Assembly: GCF_016908015.1 (NCBI RefSeq)
Contig: NZ_JAFBDB010000006.1
Span: 186,001-250,000 of the forward strand
Direction of reading: 5' to 3'
DNA from: Clostridium pascui
Lineage (GTDB): Bacteria; Bacillota; Clostridia; Clostridiales; Clostridiaceae
Length of the DNA stretch: 64,000 nt
Made by a program: the position numbers and the translations under genes. Under the pieces are notes generated by a model that did no database searches, was not told where the DNA came from, and saw nothing but the letters and a program-made list of their open reading frames with translations. Positions within the stretch are counted from its first letter, which is position 1. The number at the start of each line of letters is the position of its first letter. Positions 1 to 9,077 of the stretch are shown here, piece by piece.

Positions 1-209
1 GGGTTTAATCTGCTCATATAATACCTTCTTGTATATATTTATTATAAGAGTATTATATGATGGTTACAGCTATTATGTTAGTAAGCTACGGATAATTAAA
101 TCTTAGAACATCTAAATGATGATCTATGATAAGGGGAATAAAACAAGATTAGGTATAGTATAAATTATATAATGAGTATTAAAATTTAGACATAATAGGA
201 GTAGTAACA

Positions 210-1004
210 ATGGAGATTTTTGTATTTTTTGTGTTGATGTATATTTCTGTATTTTTACATGAACTTGGGCACTTCCTGTCAAGTAAAATATTTAATATTA
301 AAGTGTATGAGTTTAGCGTTGGGCTAGGCTCTGTCTTTTGTAGATTTAATCTCCAGGAAACTAATTTTTATCTTAAAAATTTGCCATTGGGTGGATATAT
401 AAGTTATTCTGACGATGATGTATTCAAGCTAAGCATCGTTAAGGAATGGATTATTATATTATCAGGAGTTTTAATGAATTTTTTAACATGCATTGTTTCT
501 TTATCACTTGCTTATAATAAGAACATTTTCTACATGATGAAAATGTTTTTTATAAAAATTCTCCTTCCATTTTCTTCTGCAATGCTTAATTTTTTAGATT
601 ATGCTGGATTAGATAATAATTTAAATAACGCTTTAAGTTCAATACCTAAGCTATCCTCTTTTAATGACTTATACTTTATATTAGCTTGCATCAATTTATC
701 TTTAGTTATCTCTAATTTATTACCAATTCCTATTCTAGATGGCGGTCAGATAATAATGAGTATAATTAGAAGAGTAAGCTATAAACTAGGAACATCAAAG
801 CAATATATAGATTTATTAGGGAATATTATCTACTTCATATGTTGGGTACTTCTTTTACTACCTTTGCTTATTAATAAATTTTTATCTTCTGAAAACCAAG
901 TTATATTTATTCTTTATATAATAATGGGAATTTTATTTTTAGGGATTATATTAGTATTTAAGCAAACAGAGATTTGCAAAAAAGTTTTGAAAAGAACCTA
1001 CTAG
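210..1004 (+). CDS. M50-family (site-2 type) membrane metalloprotease
   Basis: Predicted intramembrane zinc protease of the M50 family, 264 residues. The first membrane segment carries the zinc motif HELGH (His17, Glu18, His21). The second conserved motif of the family, LPIPILDGG, is near residue 177 and supplies the third zinc ligand, Asp177. About five hydrophobic segments are visible. No PDZ domain is present, so this is a short form unlike RseP. The ATG is preceded by an AGGAG site. Family members cut membrane-bound substrates such as anti-sigma factors or prosignals; the substrate here is unknown and the neighbours do not indicate one. It ends at a terminator shared with the convergent carboxypeptidase gene. 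Confidence 0.85.
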   Translation: MEIFVFFVLMYISVFLHELGHFLSSKIFNIKVYEFSVGLGSVFCRFNLQETNFYLKNLPLGGYISYSDDDVFKLSIVKEWIIILSGVLMNFLTCIVSLSLAYNKNIFYMMKMFFIKILLPFSSAMLNFLDYAGLDNNLNNALSSIPKLSSFNDLYFILACINLSLVISNLLPIPILDGGQIIMSIIRRVSYKLGTSKQYIDLLGNIIYFICWVLLLLPLLINKFLSSENQVIFILYIIMGILFLGIILVFKQTEICKKVLKRTY

Positions 1005-1019
1005 CAGTAACTTAAATGA

Positions 1020-1050
1020 AACCTCTGAATAATATTAATTCAGAGGTTTT
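1020..1050. terminator. Bidirectional intrinsic terminator
   Basis: Inverted repeat AACCTCTGAAT / AATTCAGAGGTT with T-runs on both sides. It lies between the convergent M50 protease and M14 carboxypeptidase genes. Confidence 0.85.
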
Positions 1051-1086
1051 CACAAAATAATATATGACTTTTTATTTAATTAATTT

Positions 1087-2439
1087 CTACCAGCCATTTC
1101 CCCATAATAGATAACCTGGAACTTCTGAACCTGGTCCATAGGGCTCGCTGTATATCATAGTAAGTATGGAGTCCTTTGCTCCTTCTACCATTTTACTCTG
1201 TTCTGATGGAGCAACTCCTACCATTTGAGCTTTTGAAGTGTTTTTAAACCATACATCCTTAACTCCATTCCATTCGCCTTTATATACCCATTGATCTGCT
1301 GGTAATTCATTTTCCCATGTGCATTGTTCATCAATTGTACCATTTGGATTTGATTTTCCACCAGCATAAACTTCGATAGTGTAGGAATGTATACCAAGCC
1401 TTCCATATGTCCAATCTATCATTTCTGCAGAAGTAGGATAATCATCATAGGATTGTTTTGCATAAAATTTTCTACCAGTAGTTTTTTCAAGTGCGTTTTT
1501 CATATCAAGGGACACTTTTTCCATAAACTCAGCATCCTTTGGTTTTTCGGAGGTATTACACCAAGGTGTTAATACACATTGTATACCTGTGTGAAGGGTT
1601 GCTAAAGCATGAATTTTCTTTGTCATTAAGAAATTTTGGACAGCCTTCACTTCAGGTTCTGCAGCAGGGTTAGATCCTGCTCTTGTATATGCATTCCCAC
1701 CTAGTACTGGATTTGCATCCACATCTAAGTAATTCCATAAATAATCAAATGTTCTATTTAGGTCAATATTACTTTGTTTTGGATCGTCGCCAAATACTCC
1801 GTTTTTATCCCAATCAGGGCTCTCCATACCAATTTTTTTTCTATCCTTTATAGCTGAATTTTTAGCACCTACGTATATATCAGCTATTATTCCATCTCCA
1901 TCTGTGTCTTTATAGGGATCGCTAAAGACTATATTATTACCATTACGATCTGTTGGTCTTAAGTTTTCTCTGATTGGATATATAAATGATTGGGCATATC
2001 CATCAGGGTTCATAACAGGCACAATATATATTACATAATTATCTAAGATATTTTTTACTTTTTTATCAGAATCATAATTAGTAGCTAGCCACCAAGCTGT
2101 GTAAGATGCACTTTCAGCGGATTCCTGCTCGTTTCCATGAATATTTCCAATTACAGCAATACCGGTTTTATCTTTTTCATTCTTTGTATTGCTGGTTAAC
2201 TCAATAGCATTTATCTTTCTTTCTCTCCAGGTATGGCCAATTGGATAAGTTTTTGCTATCTTAGGATATTGATCAGATAAATTTTTTAGTAGGCTTTCGT
2301 GAAAGTCTATAGTGTGTCTTTGATCCCAATTAATGCTTTTTAGGTTAGTTGCCGCTTCTTTATTACTTTGGGCAGATACATAACCGCAAGGCGCAATTAA
2401 TAATAGAGCAGTTAAAAATAATGAAGTGAATTTTTTCAT
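1087..2439 (-). CDS. Secreted M14-family zinc carboxypeptidase
   Basis: Predicted exported zinc carboxypeptidase, 450 residues from the chosen start. An N-terminal signal peptide (MKKFTSLFLTALLLIAPCG, cleavage near AQS) is followed by the M14 domain. Visible motifs are HGNE (zinc ligands His101 and Glu104), NPDGY, DLNRTFDY, the third zinc ligand in TLHTG, and a TIEVYAGG segment near residue 355 that fits the catalytic glutamate region. The ATG at 2439 sits 6 bases after AAGGGGG; an ATG two codons upstream touches that site and is less likely. The role is probably trimming of peptides or peptidoglycan-derived peptides outside the cell. Monocistronic. Confidence 0.88.
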   Translation of the reverse strand: MKKFTSLFLTALLLIAPCGYVSAQSNKEAATNLKSINWDQRHTIDFHESLLKNLSDQYPKIAKTYPIGHTWRERKINAIELTSNTKNEKDKTGIAVIGNIHGNEQESAESASYTAWWLATNYDSDKKVKNILDNYVIYIVPVMNPDGYAQSFIYPIRENLRPTDRNGNNIVFSDPYKDTDGDGIIADIYVGAKNSAIKDRKKIGMESPDWDKNGVFGDDPKQSNIDLNRTFDYLWNYLDVDANPVLGGNAYTRAGSNPAAEPEVKAVQNFLMTKKIHALATLHTGIQCVLTPWCNTSEKPKDAEFMEKVSLDMKNALEKTTGRKFYAKQSYDDYPTSAEMIDWTYGRLGIHSYTIEVYAGGKSNPNGTIDEQCTWENELPADQWVYKGEWNGVKDVWFKNTSKAQMVGVAPSEQSKMVEGAKDSILTMIYSEPYGPGSEVPGYLLWGNGW

Positions 2440-2673
2440 AATCATCCCCCTTAAAATTGTAAGTTATATATTATTTTGTGATTGATAGGATTTTGTTAAT
2501 TTAATCTTTCTTTAAATTATATTCAACATTATTGTAAAATATTTACATAAAATATATTATAGTTTATAAGTCTATATTTTTATTATTAAGAATAGAAATA
2601 TGAATTTTGTTTAGCAGCAAAAATTTTATATTATATACATAAAATTAAAAATATATTTATATATATTAATACA

Positions 2674-2700
2674 ATTAATAATTAAGCACCTTAATAATTG
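2674..2700. promoter_or_regulatory. Candidate MarR-type operator upstream of the DUF401 gene
   Basis: Contains TTAATAATTAAG followed by CTTAATAA. Over 26 bases it matches the segment at 5373-5398 upstream of the first patB-like gene at 22 positions. The core is a palindrome centred on one A. Binding by the nearby MarR protein is inferred. Confidence 0.45.
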
Positions 2701-2738
2701 ATCTGGAAGTTACTAAGTAAAGGGGGATAAAGGATATC

Positions 2739-3944
2739 ATGGATATAATAAAGCTAGTTTTAATTTTTACCTGTATTATTGGAGTCATCAAATTTAATAA
2801 ACCCTTGTATGCATCAATATTAGCAGGTATTGCAGCTACTATTATTCTTTATAAAATAAGTCCATTACAATCTACTAAACTTATGGCAGTTGGTGGATTT
2901 AGTAAACAAACAATTTACCTTGTGCTAGCCTTTTATTCAATTACCTTTTTGCAAAGGATGTTAGAAAAAAGAGGACATTTAATGTTAGCCGAGAGATCTT
3001 TAAGTAACTTATTTAATAATAGAAGGGTAAATGCTATGGTTGCTCCTTTTGTAATTGGATTATTGCCATCTGCTGGTGCAGTACTCATTGCAGCCCCCAT
3101 TGTTGATAACGCTTGTGAAAATTATGTGACTAAGGAAGAAAGGACGTTCATAAGCAGTTATTTCAGACACATTTCAGAATCATTTTTGCCAACCTATTCA
3201 TCTATATTACTAGCATTAAATCTCACTGGTGTTGATATGACTGCATTTGTGTTAGGAATGCTTCCTATGGTAGCAGTATTATTTTTACTAGGGTATTTTT
3301 TCTATGTTAGAAAAATTCCTAAAGATACTGGACTTATGAAATCAAATGATAAACTTCAAGATATTAAGAATTTAGTAATTAGTCTTTGGACCATAGCACT
3401 AACTATAGCTATCATTTTAATATTAAAGATATCGGTTCATATAGCTGTGATTCCAGTTATTGTATTTTCTATTATCTTAAATAAATTCAGCTTTAAAGAA
3501 ATAAAGCCAATGTTTATATCGGCAATAGAAACTAAGTTAATCTTTAACACTATGGTAGTTATGATATTTAAAGAGGTCTTAACTTTTACAGGAGTAATTG
3601 AAAGATTACCTAACTATTTTTCTGCATTACCAATACCATCAGCAGTTATTTTCGCATTAATAGTTTTCTTTGGAACATTGGTAGCAGGATCTCAAGCCAT
3701 GATAGCTTTAGCGCTTCCTCTAGCATATGCAACTATACCAAATGGGGGAGTAGCATTAATGTTATGTCTTATGTGTATGAATTATATAGCTATGCAAATT
3801 TCACCATCTCATGTATGTTTGGCTATAGTTACAGAGCATTATGGTACTTCATTTATAGATTTAGTAAAAAAAACTATGCCTATAGTACTTTCTTTTGTTG
3901 TAATTAGTTCTTTATATAGCTACTTAGTATATCTTATATTTTAA
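2739..3944 (+). CDS. DUF401-family integral membrane transporter
   Basis: Polytopic membrane protein of 401 residues with about ten hydrophobic segments. It resembles the DUF401 family, which is related to ion-transporter-type permeases and has no firmly known substrate. Glycine/alanine-rich re-entrant stretches such as GLLPSAGAVLIAAP (about residues 105-118) and FFGTLVAGSQAMIAL (about 309-323) are typical of such carriers. An operator-like sequence resembling that of the first PatB gene lies upstream, so it probably belongs to the same regulon. Transport of a sulfur amino acid or organic acid would fit the neighbours but is inference. Confidence 0.75.
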   Translation: MDIIKLVLIFTCIIGVIKFNKPLYASILAGIAATIILYKISPLQSTKLMAVGGFSKQTIYLVLAFYSITFLQRMLEKRGHLMLAERSLSNLFNNRRVNAMVAPFVIGLLPSAGAVLIAAPIVDNACENYVTKEERTFISSYFRHISESFLPTYSSILLALNLTGVDMTAFVLGMLPMVAVLFLLGYFFYVRKIPKDTGLMKSNDKLQDIKNLVISLWTIALTIAIILILKISVHIAVIPVIVFSIILNKFSFKEIKPMFISAIETKLIFNTMVVMIFKEVLTFTGVIERLPNYFSALPIPSAVIFALIVFFGTLVAGSQAMIALALPLAYATIPNGGVALMLCLMCMNYIAMQISPSHVCLAIVTEHYGTSFIDLVKKTMPIVLSFVVISSLYSYLVYLIF

Positions 3945-3985
3945 ATATTGAGAGAGTAAGTGTTTCTGCCTACAAAAGCTAATAT

Positions 3986-4020
3986 TATATCTTTATTTAT
4001 AGATATTAATATATAAATTG
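3986..4020 (+). promoter_or_regulatory. Leader palindrome shared with the patB-like genes
   Basis: ATATCT...AGATAT half-sites followed by TATTAATATATAAATT, 14 bases upstream of the redoxin ribosome binding site. The same arrangement occurs at 5432-5465 and 9023-9055 before the two PatB-like genes. Confidence 0.5.
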
Positions 4021-4046
4021 ATTTCATTAGGAGGGAAAAAGGGGAA

Positions 4047-4586
4047 ATGAGTGAAAAATTATCAATTGGTATGAAAGCGCCGGATTTTAACTTTATTACA
4101 GCATGGAATGCAGAAAATAACTTTTATAAAAATATAAGTGGAAAGAAAAATATATTGATTTTTTTAAGGTATTATGGCTGTACGGCATGTCAATTGCAAA
4201 TTTTAAAGCTTGTTAAAAATTATGAAAGGTTCAAGGAGAAAGATATTCAATTATTTGTAGTATTACAAAGCGCACCTGAAACTATAAGAGAGCAAGATAA
4301 TAAAGGAGAAATGCCATTTACTATAATTTGTGATCCTTCACAAGAATTATATAAGCTGTATAATACTTCGGCAGCAAAGAATATGTTAGGACTAGGTTCT
4401 CTTAATTTATTAAAAAAAGTAGAAGAAGCTAAAAAACTAGGACTAGCTCATGGTAAATATGAAGGAAACGAACTTCAGCTTCCAGCTACTTTTGTAATGG
4501 ATGAAGAAGGTATAATTAAGTTTGTGCATTATGGGCAGGATGCTGGGGATGTGCCAGATATAGATGAGTTACTTAAATTGATATAA
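4047..4586 (+). CDS. Redoxin / AhpC-TSA-like peroxiredoxin
   Basis: Thioredoxin-fold protein of 179 residues, no signal peptide, so cytoplasmic. Order of parts: an AhpC/TSA start (GMKAPDFNF), then an active-site segment FLRYYGCTACQLQ with Cys45 and Cys48 as a CxxC pair, then LPATFVMDEEGIIKFVHYG near residues 146-164, typical of redoxin folds. A CxxC pair at the peroxidatic position suggests a thiol-disulfide oxidoreductase or atypical peroxiredoxin. Strong AGGAGGG site upstream. The leader shares a palindrome with the two C-S lyase genes, which suggests thiol-linked regulation. Confidence 0.8.
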   Translation: MSEKLSIGMKAPDFNFITAWNAENNFYKNISGKKNILIFLRYYGCTACQLQILKLVKNYERFKEKDIQLFVVLQSAPETIREQDNKGEMPFTIICDPSQELYKLYNTSAAKNMLGLGSLNLLKKVEEAKKLGLAHGKYEGNELQLPATFVMDEEGIIKFVHYGQDAGDVPDIDELLKLI

Positions 4587-4614
4587 TACTGAAAATAATA
4601 GATTTTTCTATAAT

Positions 4615-4665
4615 AAAACGCAGCCTCTATATTTGTATAATACATAATCTTAGAAGTTGCGTTTT
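4615..4665. terminator. Bidirectional terminator between redoxin and marR genes
   Basis: AAAACGCA and TGCGTTTT arms flank a long loop with a second TCT/AGA pairing. A- and T-runs suit termination on both strands. Confidence 0.7.
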
Positions 4666-4669
4666 AATT

Positions 4670-5212
4670 CTATTTATGTTTATTTTCTTTTAATAATTTC
4701 GTATATTCGTTCATAATATCATGAAAAATACACAAATCCTGGACGGTGAATTTTTTTAATAAATGTTTGTTAGTTTCAACTATGTTTATATTATCATACT
4801 TCTTATGTGCAATACTAAAAGCTTTTGCTTTTTCAGATGGATAAAGAAGAAAAATTTTAGCATCTTCTTTCGAATTCACTCTATAAATCAAATCTTTTTT
4901 TATTAATTTTCGAACTGTTTGTGATATAGCACTAGTTGTTCTATCCCAAGTCCTTGATAGCTCTGTTACTGTAATTCCAGGATTATCGGCAATGTCAGTG
5001 AGTACATGGGCTTCCATCATGGAAAGTTCTTCGTTAGTACCATAATCTCGTTTGGTATTAATATAATCAGTGTAAGCTAAAACAAAATTGTATAATACAT
5101 TAGCATTTTTGCTAAGCGTTTCAAAAATTTCATTAACCTCTTCAATATTTTGATTATCTATTATATCATTTTCAATATTTAAAATTTCTTTAGATATCTT
5201 ATTTTCTTTCAT
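4670..5212 (-). CDS. MarR-family transcriptional regulator
   Basis: Winged-helix regulator of 180 residues. The MarR core is clear: VTELSRTWDRTTSAISQTVRKLIKKDLI forms the recognition helix and IYRVNSKEDAKIFLLYPSEK the wing. The ATG at 5212 was chosen because GGAGGTAC lies just before it, inside the upstream extension of the frame that would add ten residues. It is divergent from the first PatB-like gene, and the gap holds two palindromes. It is probably the local regulator of the DUF401, redoxin, PatB and permease genes; the ligand is unknown. Confidence 0.85.
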   Translation of the reverse strand: MKENKISKEILNIENDIIDNQNIEEVNEIFETLSKNANVLYNFVLAYTDYINTKRDYGTNEELSMMEAHVLTDIADNPGITVTELSRTWDRTTSAISQTVRKLIKKDLIYRVNSKEDAKIFLLYPSEKAKAFSIAHKKYDNINIVETNKHLLKKFTVQDLCIFHDIMNEYTKLLKENKHK

Positions 5213-5371
5213 TATAGTACCTCCAGATATATGTAAACTCATTATACTATAATATGTAAATATTTACAAATTACAACTAAAACTATAAAAAATATTTTAA
5301 ATATATCACAAAATAGTTTTTTGATTATTCATAAAATTACGATAAGTATTATATATATATAATATAAAGTA

Positions 5372-5398
5372 CTTAATAATTAAGTAGCTTAATAACTA
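5372..5398. promoter_or_regulatory. Candidate MarR operator in the marR-patB intergenic region
   Basis: CTTAATAATTAAG is a perfect 13-base palindrome with a central A, followed by CTTAATAA. Related copies occur at 2674-2700 and, with two changes, at 8979-8991. Its place between divergent marR and patB suits autoregulation. Confidence 0.55.
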
Positions 5399-5431
5399 AA
5401 ATGTTTTAAAAGCAAAATAGCAGTAGCATAT

Positions 5432-5465
5432 AATATCTTAAATTTAAGATATTAATATATAAATT
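5432..5465 (+). promoter_or_regulatory. Perfect 22-base palindrome before patB-like gene 1
   Basis: Half-site AATATCTTAAA and its exact complement TTTAAGATATT (5432-5453), followed by AATATATAAATT. It lies 35 bases before the start codon. It could be a DNA operator or an mRNA hairpin close to the ribosome binding site. Confidence 0.55.
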
Positions 5466-5488
5466 TTAATCCTTAAGGGAGGAAAAAA

Positions 5489-6676
5489 ATGAAGTATGAT
5501 TTTAAAACATTAGTATCAAGAAAGGGTACTGGAGCTGCAAAGTGGGAACAAATGTATGGTTGGAATGCCGATGTTAAGGATGGGGTAGTGCCATTATCAG
5601 TAGCAGATATGGAACTTAAAAATCCACCAGAAGTAATTGAAGGCTTGAGAGAATTTTTAAATCATGCTGTTTTAGGTTATGCAATAGCATATGATGAATT
5701 TTATGATGCAGTTATAGCTTGGCAAAGGACAAGGCATAATTGGGATATTAAAAAAGAATGGATTGTAAATACACCTGGGGTTGTAAGTGCGTTTTTCGCA
5801 GCGGTTAGAGCTTTTACCAATCCTGGAGACGGCGTAATTATTTTCAAACCAGTATATTATCCATTTGCTATGGCAATTGAAAAAAATGAAAGGGAATTAA
5901 TTAACTGTCCATTAATTAATACCGATGGATATTATACAATTGATTATGATAAATTTGATGAATTGGCAAAGGAATCGAAAAATAAGCTGCTTATTTTCTG
6001 TAGCCCACATAATCCAGTAGGAAGGGTATGGAAAAGGGAAGAACTAGAAAAGGTAGCTGAAATAGCAATTAAAAATGACTTGATTGTTGTATCAGATGAA
6101 ATTTGGAATGACTTAATAATGCCAGGATACGAGCACACTGTAATGGCTGCAGTAAATGAAGAATTAAACGACAGGCTTATAACTTGCACAGCTCCATCCA
6201 AGAGTTTTAACCTTGCAGGAATGGGAACTTCAAATATTATCATTTCAAATGAAAAATTAAGAGAAACATTTAAAAAAGCAGTTGATGTTGTACATGGGGG
6301 AACAATTAATATACTAGGATATAAATGCTGTGAGTTAGCTTATACAAAATGTGGTGAGTGGCTAGAAGAAGTAATAGAGTTGATTGATACAAATCAAAAG
6401 GTCGTTAAAAAGTTCTTTGAAGACAATTTTCCTAAGATAAAGGCACCATTGATAGAAGGAACTTACCTACAATGGATGGACTTTAATGCATTAGGTATGA
6501 CAAATAAAGAATTAGAAGAATTTATGCATATGGAAGCTGAATTTTTCCTAGATGAAGGTTATATATTTGGGGAAGAGGGAAATGGATATGAAAGGATAAA
6601 CTTAGCGGCACCAACTGACGTAATTGAAAGAGCCCTAGAGAGACTTGGACAAGCGTTGAAAAAGATCTATAAATAA
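5489..6676 (+). CDS. MalY/PatB-family PLP-dependent C-S lyase, copy 1
   Basis: Fold-type I PLP enzyme of 395 residues, full length for the MalY/PatB family of cystathionine beta-lyases and aminotransferases. Visible family features are VADMELKNPP at the N terminus, the FCSPHNPVGRVW segment near residue 170, VVSDEIWNDL, and the PLP lysine Lys238 in APSKSFNLAG. Expected reaction: beta-elimination of cystathionine, cysteine or S-conjugates to pyruvate, ammonia and a thiol. AGGGAGG lies upstream. An APC permease follows 74 bases downstream, probably in the same transcript. A close paralogue (9078-10265) lies 2.4 kb on. Confidence 0.88.
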   Translation: MKYDFKTLVSRKGTGAAKWEQMYGWNADVKDGVVPLSVADMELKNPPEVIEGLREFLNHAVLGYAIAYDEFYDAVIAWQRTRHNWDIKKEWIVNTPGVVSAFFAAVRAFTNPGDGVIIFKPVYYPFAMAIEKNERELINCPLINTDGYYTIDYDKFDELAKESKNKLLIFCSPHNPVGRVWKREELEKVAEIAIKNDLIVVSDEIWNDLIMPGYEHTVMAAVNEELNDRLITCTAPSKSFNLAGMGTSNIIISNEKLRETFKKAVDVVHGGTINILGYKCCELAYTKCGEWLEEVIELIDTNQKVVKKFFEDNFPKIKAPLIEGTYLQWMDFNALGMTNKELEEFMHMEAEFFLDEGYIFGEEGNGYERINLAAPTDVIERALERLGQALKKIYK

Positions 6677-6750
6677 TAAACCAACTTAAATCCTATTGTA
6701 TAAAAGTTACCAATTTATATTAATAAAATAAATATTGGGGGGAAATAAAG

Positions 6751-8091
6751 ATGTCGAAACAAACATCGACTAAAGATCTTAACCGTACTTTAGGCTTTTG
6801 GGATTTAATGGGTGCATCTATAGGACAAATTATTGGGGCAGGTATTATGTCATTAACAGGAGTAGCCATAGGCATGACAGGAAGAGCTGTTCCTATAGCA
6901 TTTGTACTTTCGGCAATAATGGTGTTAATTTCATATTATCCATTAACATTGATAAATACTGTTGCTAGATTTAGAGGTGGGGCATATTCAGTAATAGGAT
7001 CTTTATTAGGGGAAAAATGGACCGGAGCTTATACAATAATATATATACTTACCAATGTATCCTTATCTATGTATTGTTTATCTTTCGCAGATTATGCAAT
7101 GCCTTTCTTGCCAATGTTGCCTAGAAAATTATTAGCAGTGGGAATACTTGTATTACTGTATGTTCTAAATATGAAGGGCATAGATAAATTCTCTAAATTT
7201 CAAAATGTTATAGTTGTTACATTAGTTTTAGCATTAACTACTTTTTCTGTATTTGGGATAACTAAGTTAGAACCTAATTATTTAAATGAAGCGACCTTTA
7301 TGACAGGTGGAATGCTTGGACTACTCAGAGCATCTGCACTTTTAACTTTTGCAACAGGTGGCGCAGCAATAATTGCTAACTTGTCCGGAGAAGCTAAAAA
7401 CCCAACAAAAGATATTCCAAGAGTTATGATTGCTTCCACAATAGGAGTTGCAGTTTTGTATGCATTCATGGCTACAATTGCTGCAGGAGTACTACCGGTT
7501 GAACAAGTAGCTAACAAGCCTTTAACAATGGTTGCAGGTAAAACTTTACCTAAGTCACTTTACGTGTTTTTTATAATAGGTGGAGCCTGGTTTGCGCTAA
7601 TATCGACTCTTAACTCACAATTAGCATCAGCAACAAAACCAATTATGCAGGCGTGTAATGATGGTTGGTTCCCAAATAAATTAGCAACATTGCATCCCAA
7701 ATATAAAACCCCAATAATTTTATTAACATTCTTTTTTATGGTAGGATTTTTACCAATTGTATTTAACTTAGATATAAGTATTTTATCTAAAATTACAACT
7801 ACCGTAGGAAGCGTACTTAACTCAATGGTAGCATTATGTTTATTAAACGTTAGTAAAGTAATGCCAGAAGCATGGGAAAAGTCACCTCTAAAAGTATCTA
7901 GATTTGTGACTAAAATGTTGGTTACAGTTGCAGTTTTAATTTATGCACTGCAAGCTGTTTTACTAGGTTCAAGTCTTTCTTTACCATTACTTCTTGGAAA
8001 TATTTCAGTTATAGTTTTTGCATTTATATTTGCTCAAGTTAGATATGCTAGTGGTAAAGTTAAATGCGAAAGAAGTTATGAAGTAGAATAA
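6751..8091 (+). CDS. APC-superfamily amino acid permease
   Basis: Membrane transporter of 446 residues with about twelve hydrophobic segments. The first has the APC signature region GASIGQIIGAGIMSLTG, and the sixth region reads LLTFATGGAAIIANLSGEAKNPTKDIP, typical of APC amino acid carriers. The GGGGG-type ribosome binding site is strong. It follows a PatB-like lyase gene and ends in a terminator, so the two probably form an operon. Uptake of a sulfur amino acid or cysteine S-conjugate for the lyase is a reasonable inference; exchange is also possible. Confidence 0.85.
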   Translation: MSKQTSTKDLNRTLGFWDLMGASIGQIIGAGIMSLTGVAIGMTGRAVPIAFVLSAIMVLISYYPLTLINTVARFRGGAYSVIGSLLGEKWTGAYTIIYILTNVSLSMYCLSFADYAMPFLPMLPRKLLAVGILVLLYVLNMKGIDKFSKFQNVIVVTLVLALTTFSVFGITKLEPNYLNEATFMTGGMLGLLRASALLTFATGGAAIIANLSGEAKNPTKDIPRVMIASTIGVAVLYAFMATIAAGVLPVEQVANKPLTMVAGKTLPKSLYVFFIIGGAWFALISTLNSQLASATKPIMQACNDGWFPNKLATLHPKYKTPIILLTFFFMVGFLPIVFNLDISILSKITTTVGSVLNSMVALCLLNVSKVMPEAWEKSPLKVSRFVTKMLVTVAVLIYALQAVLLGSSLSLPLLLGNISVIVFAFIFAQVRYASGKVKCERSYEVE

Positions 8092-8109
8092 ACTTTTAGA
8101 TAATATTAA

Positions 8110-8142
8110 AAAAGAAGCAGCAGATTAGGTTGCTTCTTTTTA
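8110..8142 (+). terminator. Terminator after the APC permease
   Basis: AAAAGAAGCA / TGCTTCTTTT stem with an 11-base loop followed by T residues. Confidence 0.85.
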
Positions 8143-8318
8143 CTTACAAATAATCAAATTACATGTTATAATTATCATTGCTTTAGCATGTTGAAAGAAA
8201 AATTAATGTATACTACGAATCTTATTAAAGTTTTTATTTGAATTTATATTTAAAAGTCTTTTAATTGAATTCTCATAGACATTATTTCACAACAGCAATA
8301 ATTTTTTGAGGTGATACT

Positions 8319-8786
8319 ATGGCATATAATATTATTGATTTGCTTAATAAGGCTATAAGCGTTTCAATTAGAAAAAGAGAAATTTATGAAAATATAAAGC
8401 GAAAAGAATACAATGTTCCATCAATGGAAATAATACCAAAGATTTTAATAAAGAAAATTGATAATACTATTGAGTATTATGAAGCTTTAAAAAAGGAAAT
8501 AGGAAATGAGAGTTTTGAGGAGATTGATATTAGAATATATGATAGAATTTCCTTTTTAATAAATGAATTTAGTAAAAAAATATATGAGCCAGAAATTAAT
8601 AATGTTAGGGAGTTTTTAGAGTTTTCACTTGGTCTAGAAAAAGATACATATTCTTTGATTATTGATATACAAGGAAGGTTTACAGAGAATACCAGTGATG
8701 TACATACAAAAACATATAAAATTTTATCAGCTATGATTAGTAATAAAGCTGATTTTGTGGCAACACTTGAAAAGATTCTAAAATAA
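8319..8786 (+). CDS. Hypothetical all-helical cytoplasmic protein
   Basis: 155 residues, not recognised. The sequence is rich in Glu, Lys and Ile and is predicted to be mostly alpha-helical with no membrane segment or Cys cluster. A segment around residues 41-70 and another around 90-130 could form a ferritin-like or four-helix bundle, but diagnostic metal ligands are not evident. GAGGTGATACT before the ATG is a good ribosome binding site. It stands alone between two terminator-bounded units, next to the second PatB-like gene. Confidence 0.6.
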   Translation: MAYNIIDLLNKAISVSIRKREIYENIKRKEYNVPSMEIIPKILIKKIDNTIEYYEALKKEIGNESFEEIDIRIYDRISFLINEFSKKIYEPEINNVREFLEFSLGLEKDTYSLIIDIQGRFTENTSDVHTKTYKILSAMISNKADFVATLEKILK

Positions 8787-8978
8787 AATATAAAGCTTTT
8801 TAAAACATTGTATTATTCAAAAGTTGAATTTTACGATGTTTTTACTTTTTAATAAGATTATTAAATAAGATTTAAATGTAATTTTTTTGAATTTATGGAT
8901 AAAATATATGAATGAAATTTAATATATGGTAAAATGACTTTGTGATTGTTCTTAAAATTTCCATACATTCGTAAAGTG

Positions 8979-9055
8979 CTTAACAAATAAGATGTTTTAA
9001 AAATAAATAACATTTAATATAAAATATCTTAATTTAAGGTATTAATATATAAATT
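8979..9055 (+). promoter_or_regulatory. Operator-like elements upstream of patB-like gene 2
   Basis: CTTAACAAATAAG at 8979-8991 is a two-mismatch version of the palindrome at 5372. An imperfect copy of the leader palindrome (AATATCTTAA / TTTAAGGTATT) lies at 9023-9043, followed by AATATATAAATT. Spacing to the start codon matches gene copy 1. Confidence 0.5.
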
Positions 9056-9077
9056 AAAATTTTTAAGGGGGAAAGAG

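Noticed and set aside
1-209. Possible end of a gene at the left edge
   Set aside because: All frames are interrupted and no motif is visible; treated as intergenic sequence with the promoter of the M50 protease gene.
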